Shown: positions 51,184 to 60,590, counted from the first letter of the stretch. The stretch is DNA of 64,000 bases from an uncultured Cohaesibacter sp. (GCF_963666525.1 NZ_OY762905.1:2638501-2702500), one strand, 5' to 3'. A program made the numbers and translations. The notes: generated by a model not told the origin, from the letters alone.

Positions 51184-52758
51184 TTAAGGAAGCATCATGC
51201 CTCTGAGGGCGAAGTAGAACAGGGCAGCAAGCACGCCGGACACGGGAACCGTGATGATCCATGCCGAGGCGATCTTGAGCAGTGTCGAACGCTTGACCAG
51301 CTGGCGTTTGAGTGCCTTGCGCAGCTTCTTGCGCTGAGCGGCCGAGATCACGGCTTCCGGCCCCATTGCCTTGAGGGCATCCAGCATGCGTTTCTTTTCT
51401 TCTGCCGGAGCGTTGCGGAATTCGGCCAGAACCATTTCCACCTTGGCAAGCGATGGACTGCCCACATGTTTGGAGAGCACGTCCTCAACCACCTTGCTCA
51501 TGCGCTGTTCGAGAAACTCCCTGAGGAAGCCGACGCCGAACACGGCACCCAGCGCCACATGGGTCGAGCTGATCGGCATGCCGAGCTGGCTGGCGATGAT
51601 CACGGTGATCGCCGCAGCAAGAGCGATGCAGAAAGCGCGCGAACGGTCGAGTTCGGTGATTTCAGAGCCCACCGTGTGAATGAGCTTGGGACCGAACAGG
51701 GCAAGACCGAACGAAATGCCGAGTGCGCCAATGACCATAACCCACATCGGGATGCTGACCTGAGCGTGATTGCCGCCATCAACCGTCAGCACTTCGACGA
51801 TCCCGGCAAGCGGACCAACCGCGTTGGCCACGTCGTTGGCACCATGGGCAAAGCTCAGCAGGGCTGCTGCAAAGATCAGTGGGATGGTGAACAGTTTGTT
51901 CACACCATCACGGTCGTCGCCGATCCGGTCTGTGGCGCGCGCAATGATCGGGCGCACAATGAAGAAGCAGGCAACAGCGGCAGCCGTTCCGATGGCTACA
52001 GCAGTCGAGAAGTTGACCTTGACGATCTGGTTGATCCCCTTGAGGCAGATGTAGGTCGTGAACGACCATGCCATGACGGAAATCATGTAGGGCATCACGC
52101 GGCGCGCCGCCGATATCGGGTCTTCCTTGAAGAAGATCAGCTTCTTGAGAATATAGAGTGTCAGGGCCGCGATGACGCCGCCACAAAGCGGCGAAATGAC
52201 CCAGCTGGACGCGATCTTGAACATCGAGTCCCAGTTGACGATATCCCAGCCGGCACTTGCGATACCTGCGCCCATCACACCACCCACAATCGAGTGGGTG
52301 GTCGACACGGGCGCACCAAGCCAGGTCGCCGCATTGAGCCAGATTGCCGCGCCGAGAAGCGCACCCATCATGACCCAGATGAAGGTATCCGCATCGGCGA
52401 TGTTCGCCGGGTCGATAATGCCCTTCTTGACGGTGTGAACCACATCACCACCGGCGATGATGGCTCCGCCAGCCTCGAAGATCGCAGCGATCACGATGGC
52501 CATCGTCAGGGTCATGGCGAAGGAGCCGACCGCAGGACCAACGTTGTTGGCCACATCGTTGGCACCGATGTTCAGAGACATATAGGCGCCGATGACTGCG
52601 GCCGCGATCAGGAGGAAAGATTGTTCTACATGGGCAAACTGTGTGCCTGCGTAGATCATCACACCGACCATGAAAAGAATGGCCGTGCCCAGCCGCCCCA
52701 CTTCAGATCTGCTCAAATCAGTTGCATTCTCAATCTTGAGAAAATCTCCAACTTTCAT
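51184..52758 (-). CDS. Inorganic phosphate transporter, PiT family
   Basis: A 524-residue inner-membrane carrier. Both PiT signatures are present, GANDVANNVGPAVGS in the first half and GANDVANAVGPLAGI in the second, with the long hydrophilic loop after the second and ALGAVFGVGFLREF near it. It imports phosphate, or metal-phosphate complexes, with low affinity. ATG 52758 follows AAAGGCAGGCAAT; the frame continues to 52950 but that stretch lacks family similarity. No Pho box was recognised upstream. Confidence 0.9.
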   Translation of the reverse strand: MKVGDFLKIENATDLSRSEVGRLGTAILFMVGVMIYAGTQFAHVEQSFLLIAAAVIGAYMSLNIGANDVANNVGPAVGSFAMTLTMAIVIAAIFEAGGAIIAGGDVVHTVKKGIIDPANIADADTFIWVMMGALLGAAIWLNAATWLGAPVSTTHSIVGGVMGAGIASAGWDIVNWDSMFKIASSWVISPLCGGVIAALTLYILKKLIFFKEDPISAARRVMPYMISVMAWSFTTYICLKGINQIVKVNFSTAVAIGTAAAVACFFIVRPIIARATDRIGDDRDGVNKLFTIPLIFAAALLSFAHGANDVANAVGPLAGIVEVLTVDGGNHAQVSIPMWVMVIGALGISFGLALFGPKLIHTVGSEITELDRSRAFCIALAAAITVIIASQLGMPISSTHVALGAVFGVGFLREFLEQRMSKVVEDVLSKHVGSPSLAKVEMVLAEFRNAPAEEKKRMLDALKAMGPEAVISAAQRKKLRKALKRQLVKRSTLLKIASAWIITVPVSGVLAALFYFALRGMMLP

Positions 52759-52991
52759 ATTGCCTGCCTTTAGCTTTTTTGCATCCCCGGCGGTTGCTGC
52801 TCTCTGGCCATGAGGCCCTCGGAGGCAAAGGTCCGCTCTTTTGCATAGATGAATTTCTGCTATCGTGATGGCTGCTGGTGGCGTCAGCCACGAAGGGAGT
52901 GGCGGAAATTTGTCGATATTTCCAGAGAAATCGACAAATAAATTTCTCAAAGCGCACCCCGTGCATTAAAAGGGAAAGAACGCCCACAAAG

Positions 52992-53010
52992 GAGTGCACA
53001 CCGTGCACTC
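52992..53010. promoter_or_regulatory. Inverted repeat before the exported coiled-coil protein
   Basis: GAGTGCAC-ACC-GTGCACTC is a perfect eight-base-arm repeat, 38 bases upstream of ATG 53049. It could be an operator or a 5' hairpin. No regulator is suggested by its neighbours. Confidence 0.4.
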
Positions 53011-53048
53011 ATCCTGTTGAAAACCCGCCGTTGGATTCCGTCTACACC

Positions 53049-53696
53049 ATGCAGTTGATCTCAAGAGTCTTTTTTCCATTTCTGATTGCCCTTTCCTCCT
53101 TGACAGTTCCTGCCGCAGCCTGCCTCGAAGAGAAAAATCCGGCCCCGACCGAGATCAGCGATGCCGTCCACACACACTTTGTCAAAAGCCTCTCGGACAT
53201 GAAGATGGAAACCTTCGTGACGCGCTATTGCGGTTTGAAAAGCGAGGATCGCGGCTTTGCCGAGAAGCTGTTCGGCAGTGCCTATGAGGGACTGGATCAG
53301 GACGAGGAATTTACCCTGTTGCGCATGTCGATCATGGTGCCGGACATCAAGGAGTCGGTGGACTGGGTGATCGAGAATGCCCGCCTCAAGGAAGATGGGG
53401 ACGAGTGGGAGAGCATCAGCCTCAAGCGGTTTGTCATCAACGTGCGCACCCGCTTTCCCGCTACCCGGTCGGTGCTCGACGGGGCCTATCTCAACCGGAT
53501 CGAGACGCTGTTCCAGTCGGCAGTTGATGCCATCCGCAACAATGAAGACGCCGTGGATCGGAAAATCAGCGAAGCGGATAGCCAGATCGCCGACTATGAA
53601 AAGCAGATTGAGCAGCTCAGATGGGCAGTCGAAAGCATGAAAGACGAGCGCCGGGACTATCGTGTCATGCGCCAGACCCTGGAAGCCGAGCAATAG
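53049..53696 (+). CDS. Exported protein with C-terminal coiled coil, function unknown
   Basis: A 215-residue protein with a signal peptide (hydrophobic FFPFLIALSSLTV, cleavage near PAAA). Cys25 follows at once, but the lipobox is poor (AAAC), so lipidation is doubtful. The C-terminal third, from about residue 160, is heptad-like and charged (DRKISEADSQIADYEKQIEQ), suggesting a coiled coil in the periplasm. I do not recognise the family. ATG 53049 was chosen for the signal peptide; the upstream frame to 52878 is not credible coding. Confidence 0.65.
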   Translation: MQLISRVFFPFLIALSSLTVPAAACLEEKNPAPTEISDAVHTHFVKSLSDMKMETFVTRYCGLKSEDRGFAEKLFGSAYEGLDQDEEFTLLRMSIMVPDIKESVDWVIENARLKEDGDEWESISLKRFVINVRTRFPATRSVLDGAYLNRIETLFQSAVDAIRNNEDAVDRKISEADSQIADYEKQIEQLRWAVESMKDERRDYRVMRQTLEAEQ

Positions 53697-53761
53697 GCTC
53701 CGGTCTCATGCCAAAGGATCCCTTGTTGGGTCTGACGTGACGGGCGCAAGGAGGCCCGGCG

Positions 53762-54544
53762 CTATTCGCGATTGAGAATCCTGTCGACGAGCAGGCTGGT
53801 CCAGCGCTCCGACTGGAAGGAGCCCATCAGCCCCTCTTCGTCATAGACGGTTTCGACCCACTCCATGAAGCTGATGTCATGGTCGGCCTTGTAGGCAAGA
53901 TACTGCTCGAAGAAATGGTCGAGGATCCCCGTCTTGGCTTGCTTGAAATGACCAAACCGCATCGAAAGCTGCTCGCGGGCCTTTTCCACCGGCACATCTT
54001 CCATGATCACAAGATAGAGGGCCGAGATGAGGCTCGCCCGATCCGCTCCTGCCTTGCAATGCAAGAGGATGGGATACTGCAGCGAAGAGAAATAGTCCCG
54101 CAGGCCGAGAATGGTCGCACGGGACGGTGCCCCGCGTGATCGCACCTGCAGGTCATCGCGCATGACAACGCCATACGCCTCGCAGGCCTTGCGTTCCAGT
54201 CGGTCGCTGCCGCAGTCTCTTGGGCCGCGCAGATTGACGATCGTGCGGATGCCGAGTTCCTGAGCATAGTAGCGGATCTGATGGGGCCAGGGTTGGGATG
54301 ACCGCCAGGCTCGCTCGGAAACCTTGTGCCGGTTGGCATAAGGCGTGCGGAACATCCCGTGATCGACGAAGATCATTTCCACATAGTCGTAGATCGGGGT
54401 GAAAAAGCGGCGCAACCAGCTCGGAGACATATCCGAGATGGTGTCTCGCAGCCGGGCGATCTGTTTGTAGACAGCTTTGCGCGCCCTTTTTGAGAAAGGG
54501 GCCTTCCGCATGGTTTCCGGTATATTGTCAGGTGAATAGCTCAC
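53762..54544 (-). CDS. CX5R protein phosphatase (dual-specificity/tyrosine type)
   Basis: A 260-residue cytoplasmic protein with the phosphatase loop LLHCKAGADRAS (Cys163, Arg169). A general-acid Asp could lie in NLRGPRD or VVMRDDLQ. The sequence between residues 78 and 125 (RAWRSSQPWPHQIRYYAQELGIRTIVNLRG) matches the small dual-specificity phosphatases of alphaproteobacteria and the SIW14-like group, which may act on inositol pyrophosphates or proteins. It has no obvious operon partner. The substrate is unknown. Confidence 0.8.
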   Translation of the reverse strand: MSYSPDNIPETMRKAPFSKRARKAVYKQIARLRDTISDMSPSWLRRFFTPIYDYVEMIFVDHGMFRTPYANRHKVSERAWRSSQPWPHQIRYYAQELGIRTIVNLRGPRDCGSDRLERKACEAYGVVMRDDLQVRSRGAPSRATILGLRDYFSSLQYPILLHCKAGADRASLISALYLVIMEDVPVEKAREQLSMRFGHFKQAKTGILDHFFEQYLAYKADHDISFMEWVETVYDEEGLMGSFQSERWTSLLVDRILNRE

Positions 54545-54836
54545 TCAGCATTTCCCTTTATCCATCGTCGGAGACGGGGTCTTATAGTCCGCAACAATGT
54601 CAGCCATCATGGCCCGCAAGCGATCAAGCAGATCCGTCCGGTAAAGCGAAACGCATCGACTCGGTTCATGACCCATATTGCCTAAGGCATGGGGAGTGTG
54701 CAAACAACGACTTTCGGAGAGCAACAGCCTTGTCTCTGTTCGCTCTTCCTGTTCACTCTGGCACAAGGCACCAAAGCGGCGTCCGCACAAGTCGGAGTGA
54801 CTTAGCAACCTTTCGACCTTGCGTCAATGTTGACGC

Positions 54837-55265
54837 CTAGTCCCTCGCAAGGCCGGTAAAGCACAGATGGATCTCGCGCTGGTGGGCTCGTGCCCTGTGT
54901 TCGAGCAGATAGATTCCCTGCCATTGCCCCAGAGCCATGTGGCCGGCGTCAACCGGAATGGTCAGACTGACCGAGGTCAGCATGGTCTTGATGTGGGCGG
55001 GCATGTCATCAGGGCCTTCCAGCGAATGCTCATAATAGCCGCTTTCAGGCGCGGCATCGTCAAGATACTGCAACAGGTCCTGCTGCACGGTGGGATCGAA
55101 ATTCTCCTGAATGGTCAGCGATGCCGAGGTGTGCTTGCAGAAAACGGTCAGGGTTCCCGAAACGGCACCCGATTGATTGAGCCAGCGGGACACCTCGCCG
55201 GTTATTGTGAGCATGCTCTTTCCGGATGTTCGAAAGGAAAGGGTTTCGTGGAGAACAGTGAACAT
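54837..55265 (-). CDS. yjbQ: YjbQ (UPF0047) family protein
   Basis: A 142-residue protein of the YjbQ family. Diagnostic blocks are VFCKHTSASLTIQENFDPTVQQDL (41-64) and GHMALGQWQGIYLLEHR (109-125), holding the conserved Cys, His and Asn. The family forms trimers, and some members show weak thiamin-phosphate synthase activity; its main role is unsettled. ATG 55265 gives the usual length; the frame is open to 55301. Confidence 0.9.
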   Translation of the reverse strand: MFTVLHETLSFRTSGKSMLTITGEVSRWLNQSGAVSGTLTVFCKHTSASLTIQENFDPTVQQDLLQYLDDAAPESGYYEHSLEGPDDMPAHIKTMLTSVSLTIPVDAGHMALGQWQGIYLLEHRARAHQREIHLCFTGLARD

Positions 55266-55926
55266 GATGGGTCCCGACAGGTTGAGCTCGATGAGCGCCA
55301 AAGGGCTTTGAAAGCGGCAGACGCCACTCTCTTATATACTATGGAGAGAAATAGCAAAAAAGGTCTGCTCTCGTGACTTGCCAATCTGCCATCGGGCGGG
55401 CCGCAGCGCGACTGGCTCGCGACGGGCCGGGGAGCTCGGCCAAACAGCACAGGTCAAACAGACGAGCAGGTGACAAGACAAATACGGGACCTGCGATCAC
55501 CTCCATTCTATACCATGAACACGATACTTAAATATTCCATATGAGATTGGCCACCGTCCGATCCGCACAGATCCCGCGACAACCCTCTTGATCCGCGATC
55601 AACGCGACAGGCTGGTTGCCCGCTACAGGCCGGGATGATCGTCGTCGATATCCTCTCCGTCGAGTTTTGAAATTTCGAAGATATGCATTAATTTGACGAG
55701 ATTTTGCGGTTCTGGCGCCAATATTGCCGGTATTTTGCCTCTGTTGCCCAATTTGGCAAAAGGGGGGTGCTGTTGCCGAGAGAGCGTCGATCCGGCCCCT
55801 GAGCCATGAATTTTTGCGTCAATGGTCCATCACTCTCATTCTCTTATAGATTGTTGAGACCTTAGTAGGCACGCTGTGGTGAAATTGCCCATGAAAGTAG
55901 CCGAATCATCCATTTACGCTTTTCAA
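55266..55926. other. Long intergenic stretch without a recognised gene
   Basis: About 660 bases between yjbQ and the ytf operon. I see no credible coding frame or RNA gene. The first half is GC-rich and the second AT-rich. It contains a near-perfect palindrome at 55744-55759 and leads into the ytfQ promoter. Confidence 0.45.
55744..55759. promoter_or_regulatory. Near-perfect 16-base palindrome upstream of ytfQ
   Basis: TTGCCCAATTTGGCAA is symmetric at 14 of 16 positions. It lies about 217 bases before the ytfQ start in non-coding DNA. It could be an activator or repressor site; no reader is known. Confidence 0.3.
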
Positions 55927-55939
55927 TAAGTATTACTTA
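55927..55939. promoter_or_regulatory. Candidate operator of the ytf operon
   Basis: TAAGTA-T-TACTTA is a perfect 13-base palindrome 36 bases before the ytfQ start codon, in an AT-rich promoter-like region. The FCD-type GntR regulator encoded at the operon's end is the most likely reader. Confidence 0.5.
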
Positions 55940-55975
55940 ATGGCTTTGGGAGATGTTTTCGATAGGGAGGAAACT

Positions 55976-56929
55976 ATGAAACTTAGCTCCATTCTGCTCG
56001 CTAGTGCACTCGTTCTGGCTCCAATGACAGCTATGGCTGCTGGCAAGACCGTCGGCTTCTCGCAGATCGGTTCGGAATCCGGTTGGCGCGCTGCTGAGAC
56101 CACTGTTACCAAACAGCAGGCCGAAGAACGCGGTGTTACCCTGAAATTTGCTGACGCTCAGCAGAAACAGGAAAACCAGATCAAGGCTCTGCGTGGCTTC
56201 ATTGCGCAAGGCGTTGATGCCATCTTCCTGGCTCCGGTTGTTGCTACCGGCTGGGACGCTGTTCTGGAAGAAGCCCAGGACGCCAAAATTCCCGTCATTC
56301 TGCTCGACCGCAAGGTTGACGCCGACCCAAGCCTCTACATGACTGCCGTGACGTCCGACACCGTCTATGAAGGCGAAGTGGCTGGTAACTGGCTCAAGGA
56401 AGCCGTTGCAGGCAAGGACTGCCGTATTGTCGAGCTTCAGGGCACCACCGGCTCGTCTCCAGCGATCGACCGCAAGAAGGGCTTTGAAAAGGCCATTGCC
56501 GACGCTCCGAACCTCAAGATCGTTCGCAGCCAGACCGGCGATTTCACCCGCGCTCAGGGTAAAGTGGTCATGGAAAGCTTCCTGAAGGCTGAAGGCGCTG
56601 CCAACATCTGCGCTCTTTATGCCCACAACGACGACATGGCCGTTGGTGCTATCCAGGCCATCAAGGAAGCTGGCGCAAAACCGGGCTCCGACATTCTGGT
56701 TGTCGCCATCGACGCTGTTCCTGACATGCATCTGGCCATCGCCAACGGCGAAGCAAACGCCACCGTTGAGCTGACCCCGAACATGGCTGGCCCCGCATTC
56801 GATATCCTCGACGCCTACTGGAAAGATGGCACCCTGCCAGAAAAATGGGTACAGACCGAATCCAAGCTCTATACTCAGAAAGACGACAACAAAGCCGTCT
56901 ATGAAATGAAGAAGAGCCTTGGTTACTGA
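55976..56929 (+). CDS. ytfQ: Galactofuranose-type ABC transporter substrate-binding protein
   Basis: A 317-residue periplasmic binding protein very close in pattern to Escherichia coli YtfQ: GFSQIGSESGWRAAET, QQKQENQIKALRGFIAQGVDAIFLAPVVATGWD, AIDRKKGFEKAI and ANATVELTPNMAGPAFDIL. A signal peptide covers about residues 1-22. In E. coli the system imports galactofuranose; in alphaproteobacteria relatives may take other sugars. ATG 55976 follows GGGAGGAAACT. A perfect hairpin lies behind the gene. Confidence 0.94.
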   Translation: MKLSSILLASALVLAPMTAMAAGKTVGFSQIGSESGWRAAETTVTKQQAEERGVTLKFADAQQKQENQIKALRGFIAQGVDAIFLAPVVATGWDAVLEEAQDAKIPVILLDRKVDADPSLYMTAVTSDTVYEGEVAGNWLKEAVAGKDCRIVELQGTTGSSPAIDRKKGFEKAIADAPNLKIVRSQTGDFTRAQGKVVMESFLKAEGAANICALYAHNDDMAVGAIQAIKEAGAKPGSDILVVAIDAVPDMHLAIANGEANATVELTPNMAGPAFDILDAYWKDGTLPEKWVQTESKLYTQKDDNKAVYEMKKSLGY

Positions 56930-56946
56930 TCTCTGACTTTCGTCTT

Positions 56947-56970
56947 GATGGGCAGCCTTGGCTGCCCATC
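56947..56970 (+). other. Hairpin between ytfQ and ytfR
   Basis: GATGGGCAGC and GCTGCCCATC form a perfect ten-pair stem with a CTTG loop, 17 bases after the ytfQ stop. A short T-rich stretch (ATTTCGTTCT) follows, so partial termination that favours ytfQ expression is plausible. Confidence 0.7.
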
Positions 56971-57022
56971 ATTTCGTTCTCTCGGCTTTTCATCCAATTC
57001 TGGTAGCCCTCAGGATCAAATC

Positions 57023-58534
57023 ATGTCCATGACCCCCGAGCCGGTCCTACAGGCGACCGGTATTTCCAAGTTTTTTCCCGGCGCCATCGCGCTGGATGAT
57101 GTTTCCCTCTCCCTGTACCCCGGCGAAGTGCATGCGCTTCTGGGTGAGAACGGGGCGGGAAAATCCACTCTCATCAAATGCCTGACAGGCGCTTACAAAC
57201 GCGACGCCGGCACGATTCTGCTGGCTGGTCAGGACATCAATCCGCGCGACCCGCAGGACAGTCTCGCCCTTGGCATTGGTACGGTCTATCAGGAAGTCAA
57301 CCTGCTCTCCAACATGACGGTGGCAGAAAATCTCTTCCTCGGCTGGCAGCCCATGCGCCACGGCATGATCGACAACCGGGCCATGCTCAAACGCTCGAAG
57401 GAGATCCTGTCGGGCTTTGGGCTCGATATCGACCCTTCACTGCTGCTTTCCAGCTATTCCATCGCTATTCAGCAGGTCGTCGCCATCGCGCGCGCAGTGG
57501 AACTGGCTGGCAAGGTGCTGATACTTGACGAGCCGACGGCCAGTCTCGACCGCGAGGAGATCGATCTTCTCTTCTCCGTTGTCCGCAAGCTCACCGAGCG
57601 CGGTCTGGCGGTTGTCTTCATCACACATTTTCTTGATCAGGTGTTCGAGATCTCCGACAGGGCGACGATCCTGCGCAATGGCCGCATTGTCGGCACGCGA
57701 GTTCTGGCAGACGTGACGCAAACCGAAATCGTCACCATGATGCTGGGCCGCGAGCTTGAGGAAGCAAAGAAGGAACGTGGCAAGGCCGTCATTGGCGAGA
57801 CCATTCTGGAACTCAAGAGCTATGGCCGTCGCGGCACCATCGAACCGTTCGACATGATTCTGCACAAGGGTGAGGTGATTGGCCTTGCCGGGCTGCTGGG
57901 CTCGGGCCGCAGCGAAACGGCGGGCGTGATCTTCGGCTCGACCCCCGCCGATCAGGGTACGGCCAGCCTCAACGGCAAACCGATCAAGCTCGACAATCCC
58001 CGGTCAGCCATCCATCTCGGCTTCGGACTCTGCCCGGAAGACCGCAAGACGGACGGCATCGTCGGCGACCTCTCGGTGCGGGAGAATATCATCCTGTCCC
58101 TGCAGGCCCGCCGCGGCTGGATGCGTCCGATCACCCGAGCCAAGGCAGAAAAGATCGCCGAAGACTATGTCAGGAAACTCGATATCCGTCTCGCCAGCCT
58201 TGACATGCCGATCCGGCTGCTTTCGGGCGGCAATCAGCAGAAGGCGTTGCTTGCGCGCTGGCTGGCAACCGAGCCGGACATTCTCATTCTGGATGAACCG
58301 ACCCGCGGCATTGATGTTGGTGCCCATGCCGAGATCATCGAACTGATCCAGACCCTCCGGACCCAGGGCATGGCGCTGATCGTCGCCTCGTCCGAGCTGG
58401 AAGAGCTGATCACCTATTCGAGCCGCATCGTGGTTCTGCGCGATCGCCGTCAGGTCAAGGAATTGCGCGGCGATGAAATTTCCATTGGTGCGATCGTGAG
58501 ATCCATCGCAGAGGAGGGAGGGGCGCAACAATGA
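57023..58534 (+). CDS. ytfR: Galactofuranose-type ABC transporter ATP-binding protein
   Basis: A 503-residue double ATPase. The first domain has Walker A GENGAGKST (41-49) and Walker B VLILDEPTASLD, with a weak signature; the second has a degenerate Walker A (GLLGSGRSE), signature LSGGNQQK and Walker B ILILDEPTRGIDVG. ATG 57023 was chosen; ATG 57029 is an alternative. The end overlaps ytfT by four bases. Confidence 0.92.
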   Translation: MSMTPEPVLQATGISKFFPGAIALDDVSLSLYPGEVHALLGENGAGKSTLIKCLTGAYKRDAGTILLAGQDINPRDPQDSLALGIGTVYQEVNLLSNMTVAENLFLGWQPMRHGMIDNRAMLKRSKEILSGFGLDIDPSLLLSSYSIAIQQVVAIARAVELAGKVLILDEPTASLDREEIDLLFSVVRKLTERGLAVVFITHFLDQVFEISDRATILRNGRIVGTRVLADVTQTEIVTMMLGRELEEAKKERGKAVIGETILELKSYGRRGTIEPFDMILHKGEVIGLAGLLGSGRSETAGVIFGSTPADQGTASLNGKPIKLDNPRSAIHLGFGLCPEDRKTDGIVGDLSVRENIILSLQARRGWMRPITRAKAEKIAEDYVRKLDIRLASLDMPIRLLSGGNQQKALLARWLATEPDILILDEPTRGIDVGAHAEIIELIQTLRTQGMALIVASSELEELITYSSRIVVLRDRRQVKELRGDEISIGAIVRSIAEEGGAQQ

Positions 58535-59601
58535 TGAGCGATACTCTCCGGCGCATTGCGCCGCAGCTGGTGATTCTGGCAGTCGTCATTCTGCTGAACT
58601 TTATCGTCTTTCCGGGATTCTTCTCCATTGAATTCCAGAATGGCCGTCTGTTCGGCAACATCATCGATGTGCTGAACCGTGGCGCGCCGGTCGCCCTGCT
58701 GGCCACCGGCATGACTCTGGTCATCGCCACCAAGGGCATTGATCTTTCGGTTGGCGCGGTCATGGCCATTGCCGGTGCGGTTGCCGCGACCGTGGTTACC
58801 GAAGGGGGTGGCTGGGTCCCCGCACTACTGGCCGCTCTCGCCGCCGGGCTTGCTTGCGGGTCATGGAACGGCATTCTGGTTGCCATCTTCAGGGTGCAGC
58901 CGATTGTCGCCACGCTTGTTCTGATGGTGGCCGGGCGCGGGATCGCCCAGCTGATCACCGAAGGCAAGATCATGACCTTCATCAATCCCGGCCTTATTCA
59001 TCTGGGTGCCGGCACGATCCTTGGCGTGCCGACCCCGGTCTGGATCTGGATCGTCATGGGCTGTCTGGTGACCTATGTGGTACGCCGTACCGCTCTGGGC
59101 ATGCTCATCGAGGCTATCGGCATCAATGAGACCTCCTCACGGCTGGCGGGCATCAACTCGCGCGTGCTGCTGGTGGCGGTCTATCTGGTGACCGGCTTCT
59201 GCGCTGCACTGGCCGGTGTTGTCGTTGCCGCCGACATCAAGGGGGCGGATGCCAACAACGCCGGGCTGTGGATGGAACTTGACGCCATCCTCGCTGTCGT
59301 CATCGGTGGCAACTCGCTGCTCGGGGGGCGGTTCTCGATTATCGCCTCGCTGCTCGGGGCGCTCATCATCCAGTCGGTCAACTCCGTCATTCTCCTGTCC
59401 GGCATGCCTCCGGAATTCAACCTGGTGATCAAGGCGCTGCTGATTATCGTCATCCTGTTCATCCAGTCGCCGACGGTACAGCACGCGATCTACCTGTTCC
59501 GTGCCTCGACACCGCCGCATGCGCCCACTGAGGAACGAGCCGAGAAAAGCGCCGAGAAATCCCACAAGAACAATCAGACCGCTAGGGAGAGTCTGTCATG
59601 A
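58531..59601 (+). CDS. ytfT: Galactofuranose-type ABC transporter permease 1
   Basis: A 356-residue inner-membrane permease with about nine segments, the motif KGIDLSVGAVMAIAGAVAA and the late LDAILAVVIGGNSLLGGRFS. The C terminus is a hydrophilic tail of about 30 residues (TPPHAPTEERAEKSAEKSHK), longer than usual for the family. It overlaps both ytfR and yjfF by four bases. Confidence 0.92.
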   Translation: MMSDTLRRIAPQLVILAVVILLNFIVFPGFFSIEFQNGRLFGNIIDVLNRGAPVALLATGMTLVIATKGIDLSVGAVMAIAGAVAATVVTEGGGWVPALLAALAAGLACGSWNGILVAIFRVQPIVATLVLMVAGRGIAQLITEGKIMTFINPGLIHLGAGTILGVPTPVWIWIVMGCLVTYVVRRTALGMLIEAIGINETSSRLAGINSRVLLVAVYLVTGFCAALAGVVVAADIKGADANNAGLWMELDAILAVVIGGNSLLGGRFSIIASLLGALIIQSVNSVILLSGMPPEFNLVIKALLIIVILFIQSPTVQHAIYLFRASTPPHAPTEERAEKSAEKSHKNNQTARESLS

Positions 59602-60590
59602 TGAAATCGCCAAGGCTGCCGCTTTACCTGACCATGGCGACCTTTTTCCTCGCCTATCTGCTCTGTATCTGGGAGTTTCCCAGCATGTTCTCGACCCGGG
59701 TTGTCGCGAACCTTCTGACAGACAACGCCTTTCTTGGCATCACGGCCGTCGGCATGACCTTCGTCATCCTGACGGGCGGAATCGACCTCTCGGTCGGTTC
59801 GGTCATCGCCTTCACCGGTGTGTTCATTGCGGTGATCCTGCGAGACACGTCCATTCATCCGCTGGTGGCCTTCGGTCTGGTGCTGACCATCACGATCGCT
59901 TTCGGCGCGGCGGAAGGGGCCATCGTTCACTATCTGGAGATGCCGGCCTTCATTGTCACGCTGGCCGGCATGTTCCTCATGCGTGGGCTCGCTTATGTGC
60001 TCTCGACGGATTCGGTCCCCGTCACGCATGAATTCTATGATGTGCTGCAGTCGATCTATTGGAAAGCGCCCGGTGGCGGACGGTTCAGACTGATCGGCGG
60101 CGTGATGCTTCTTGTCTTCATCGCAGCCATGGTGGTGCTCCATCGTACGAAGTTCGGCAAGAATGTCTATGCCCTGGGCGGCGGTGTTCAGACGGCTCAG
60201 CTGATGGGCGTGCCCATCGCCCGCACGACAATCCTCATCTATGCGACATCCGGCGGACTGGCGGGTCTTGCAGGAATCGTCTATTCGCTTTACACATCAG
60301 CAGGCTATTCATTGTCGACAGTCGGCGTGGAACTGGACGCAATTGCTGCGGTTGTGATTGGCGGCACATTGCTTAGCGGTGGCACGGGATTCGTGGCTGG
60401 AACATTCTTCGGTATCCTTATCATGGGGCTGATCCAGACCTACATTGTCTTTGATGGCACCCTGTCGAGCTGGTGGACCAAGATCGTGATTGGCATCCTG
60501 TTGTTCACCTTCATCATGCTTCAAAAGGTACTGGCTTGGGCGACAACGGCGAGAAGAAAACCAGCAACAGAATTCGCGATGCGATCATGA
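59598..60590 (+). CDS. yjfF: Galactofuranose-type ABC transporter permease 2
   Basis: A 330-residue permease with the motif TGGIDLSVGSVIAFTG and the late LDAIAAVVIGGTLLSGGTGFVAGTFFG. YjfF-specific ALSTDSVPVTH-like sequence (VLSTDSVPVTHEF) is present. It is the partner of YtfT in the heterodimeric channel. The stop overlaps the regulator gene by four bases. Confidence 0.92.
   Translation: MMKSPRLPLYLTMATFFLAYLLCIWEFPSMFSTRVVANLLTDNAFLGITAVGMTFVILTGGIDLSVGSVIAFTGVFIAVILRDTSIHPLVAFGLVLTITIAFGAAEGAIVHYLEMPAFIVTLAGMFLMRGLAYVLSTDSVPVTHEFYDVLQSIYWKAPGGGRFRLIGGVMLLVFIAAMVVLHRTKFGKNVYALGGGVQTAQLMGVPIARTTILIYATSGGLAGLAGIVYSLYTSAGYSLSTVGVELDAIAAVVIGGTLLSGGTGFVAGTFFGILIMGLIQTYIVFDGTLSSWWTKIVIGILLFTFIMLQKVLAWATTARRKPATEFAMRS

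Noticed and set aside
51466..52773. A 435-codon open frame on the plus strand
   Set aside because: It is antisense to the PiT transporter; the translated product is an unnatural His/Asp/Arg-rich sequence.
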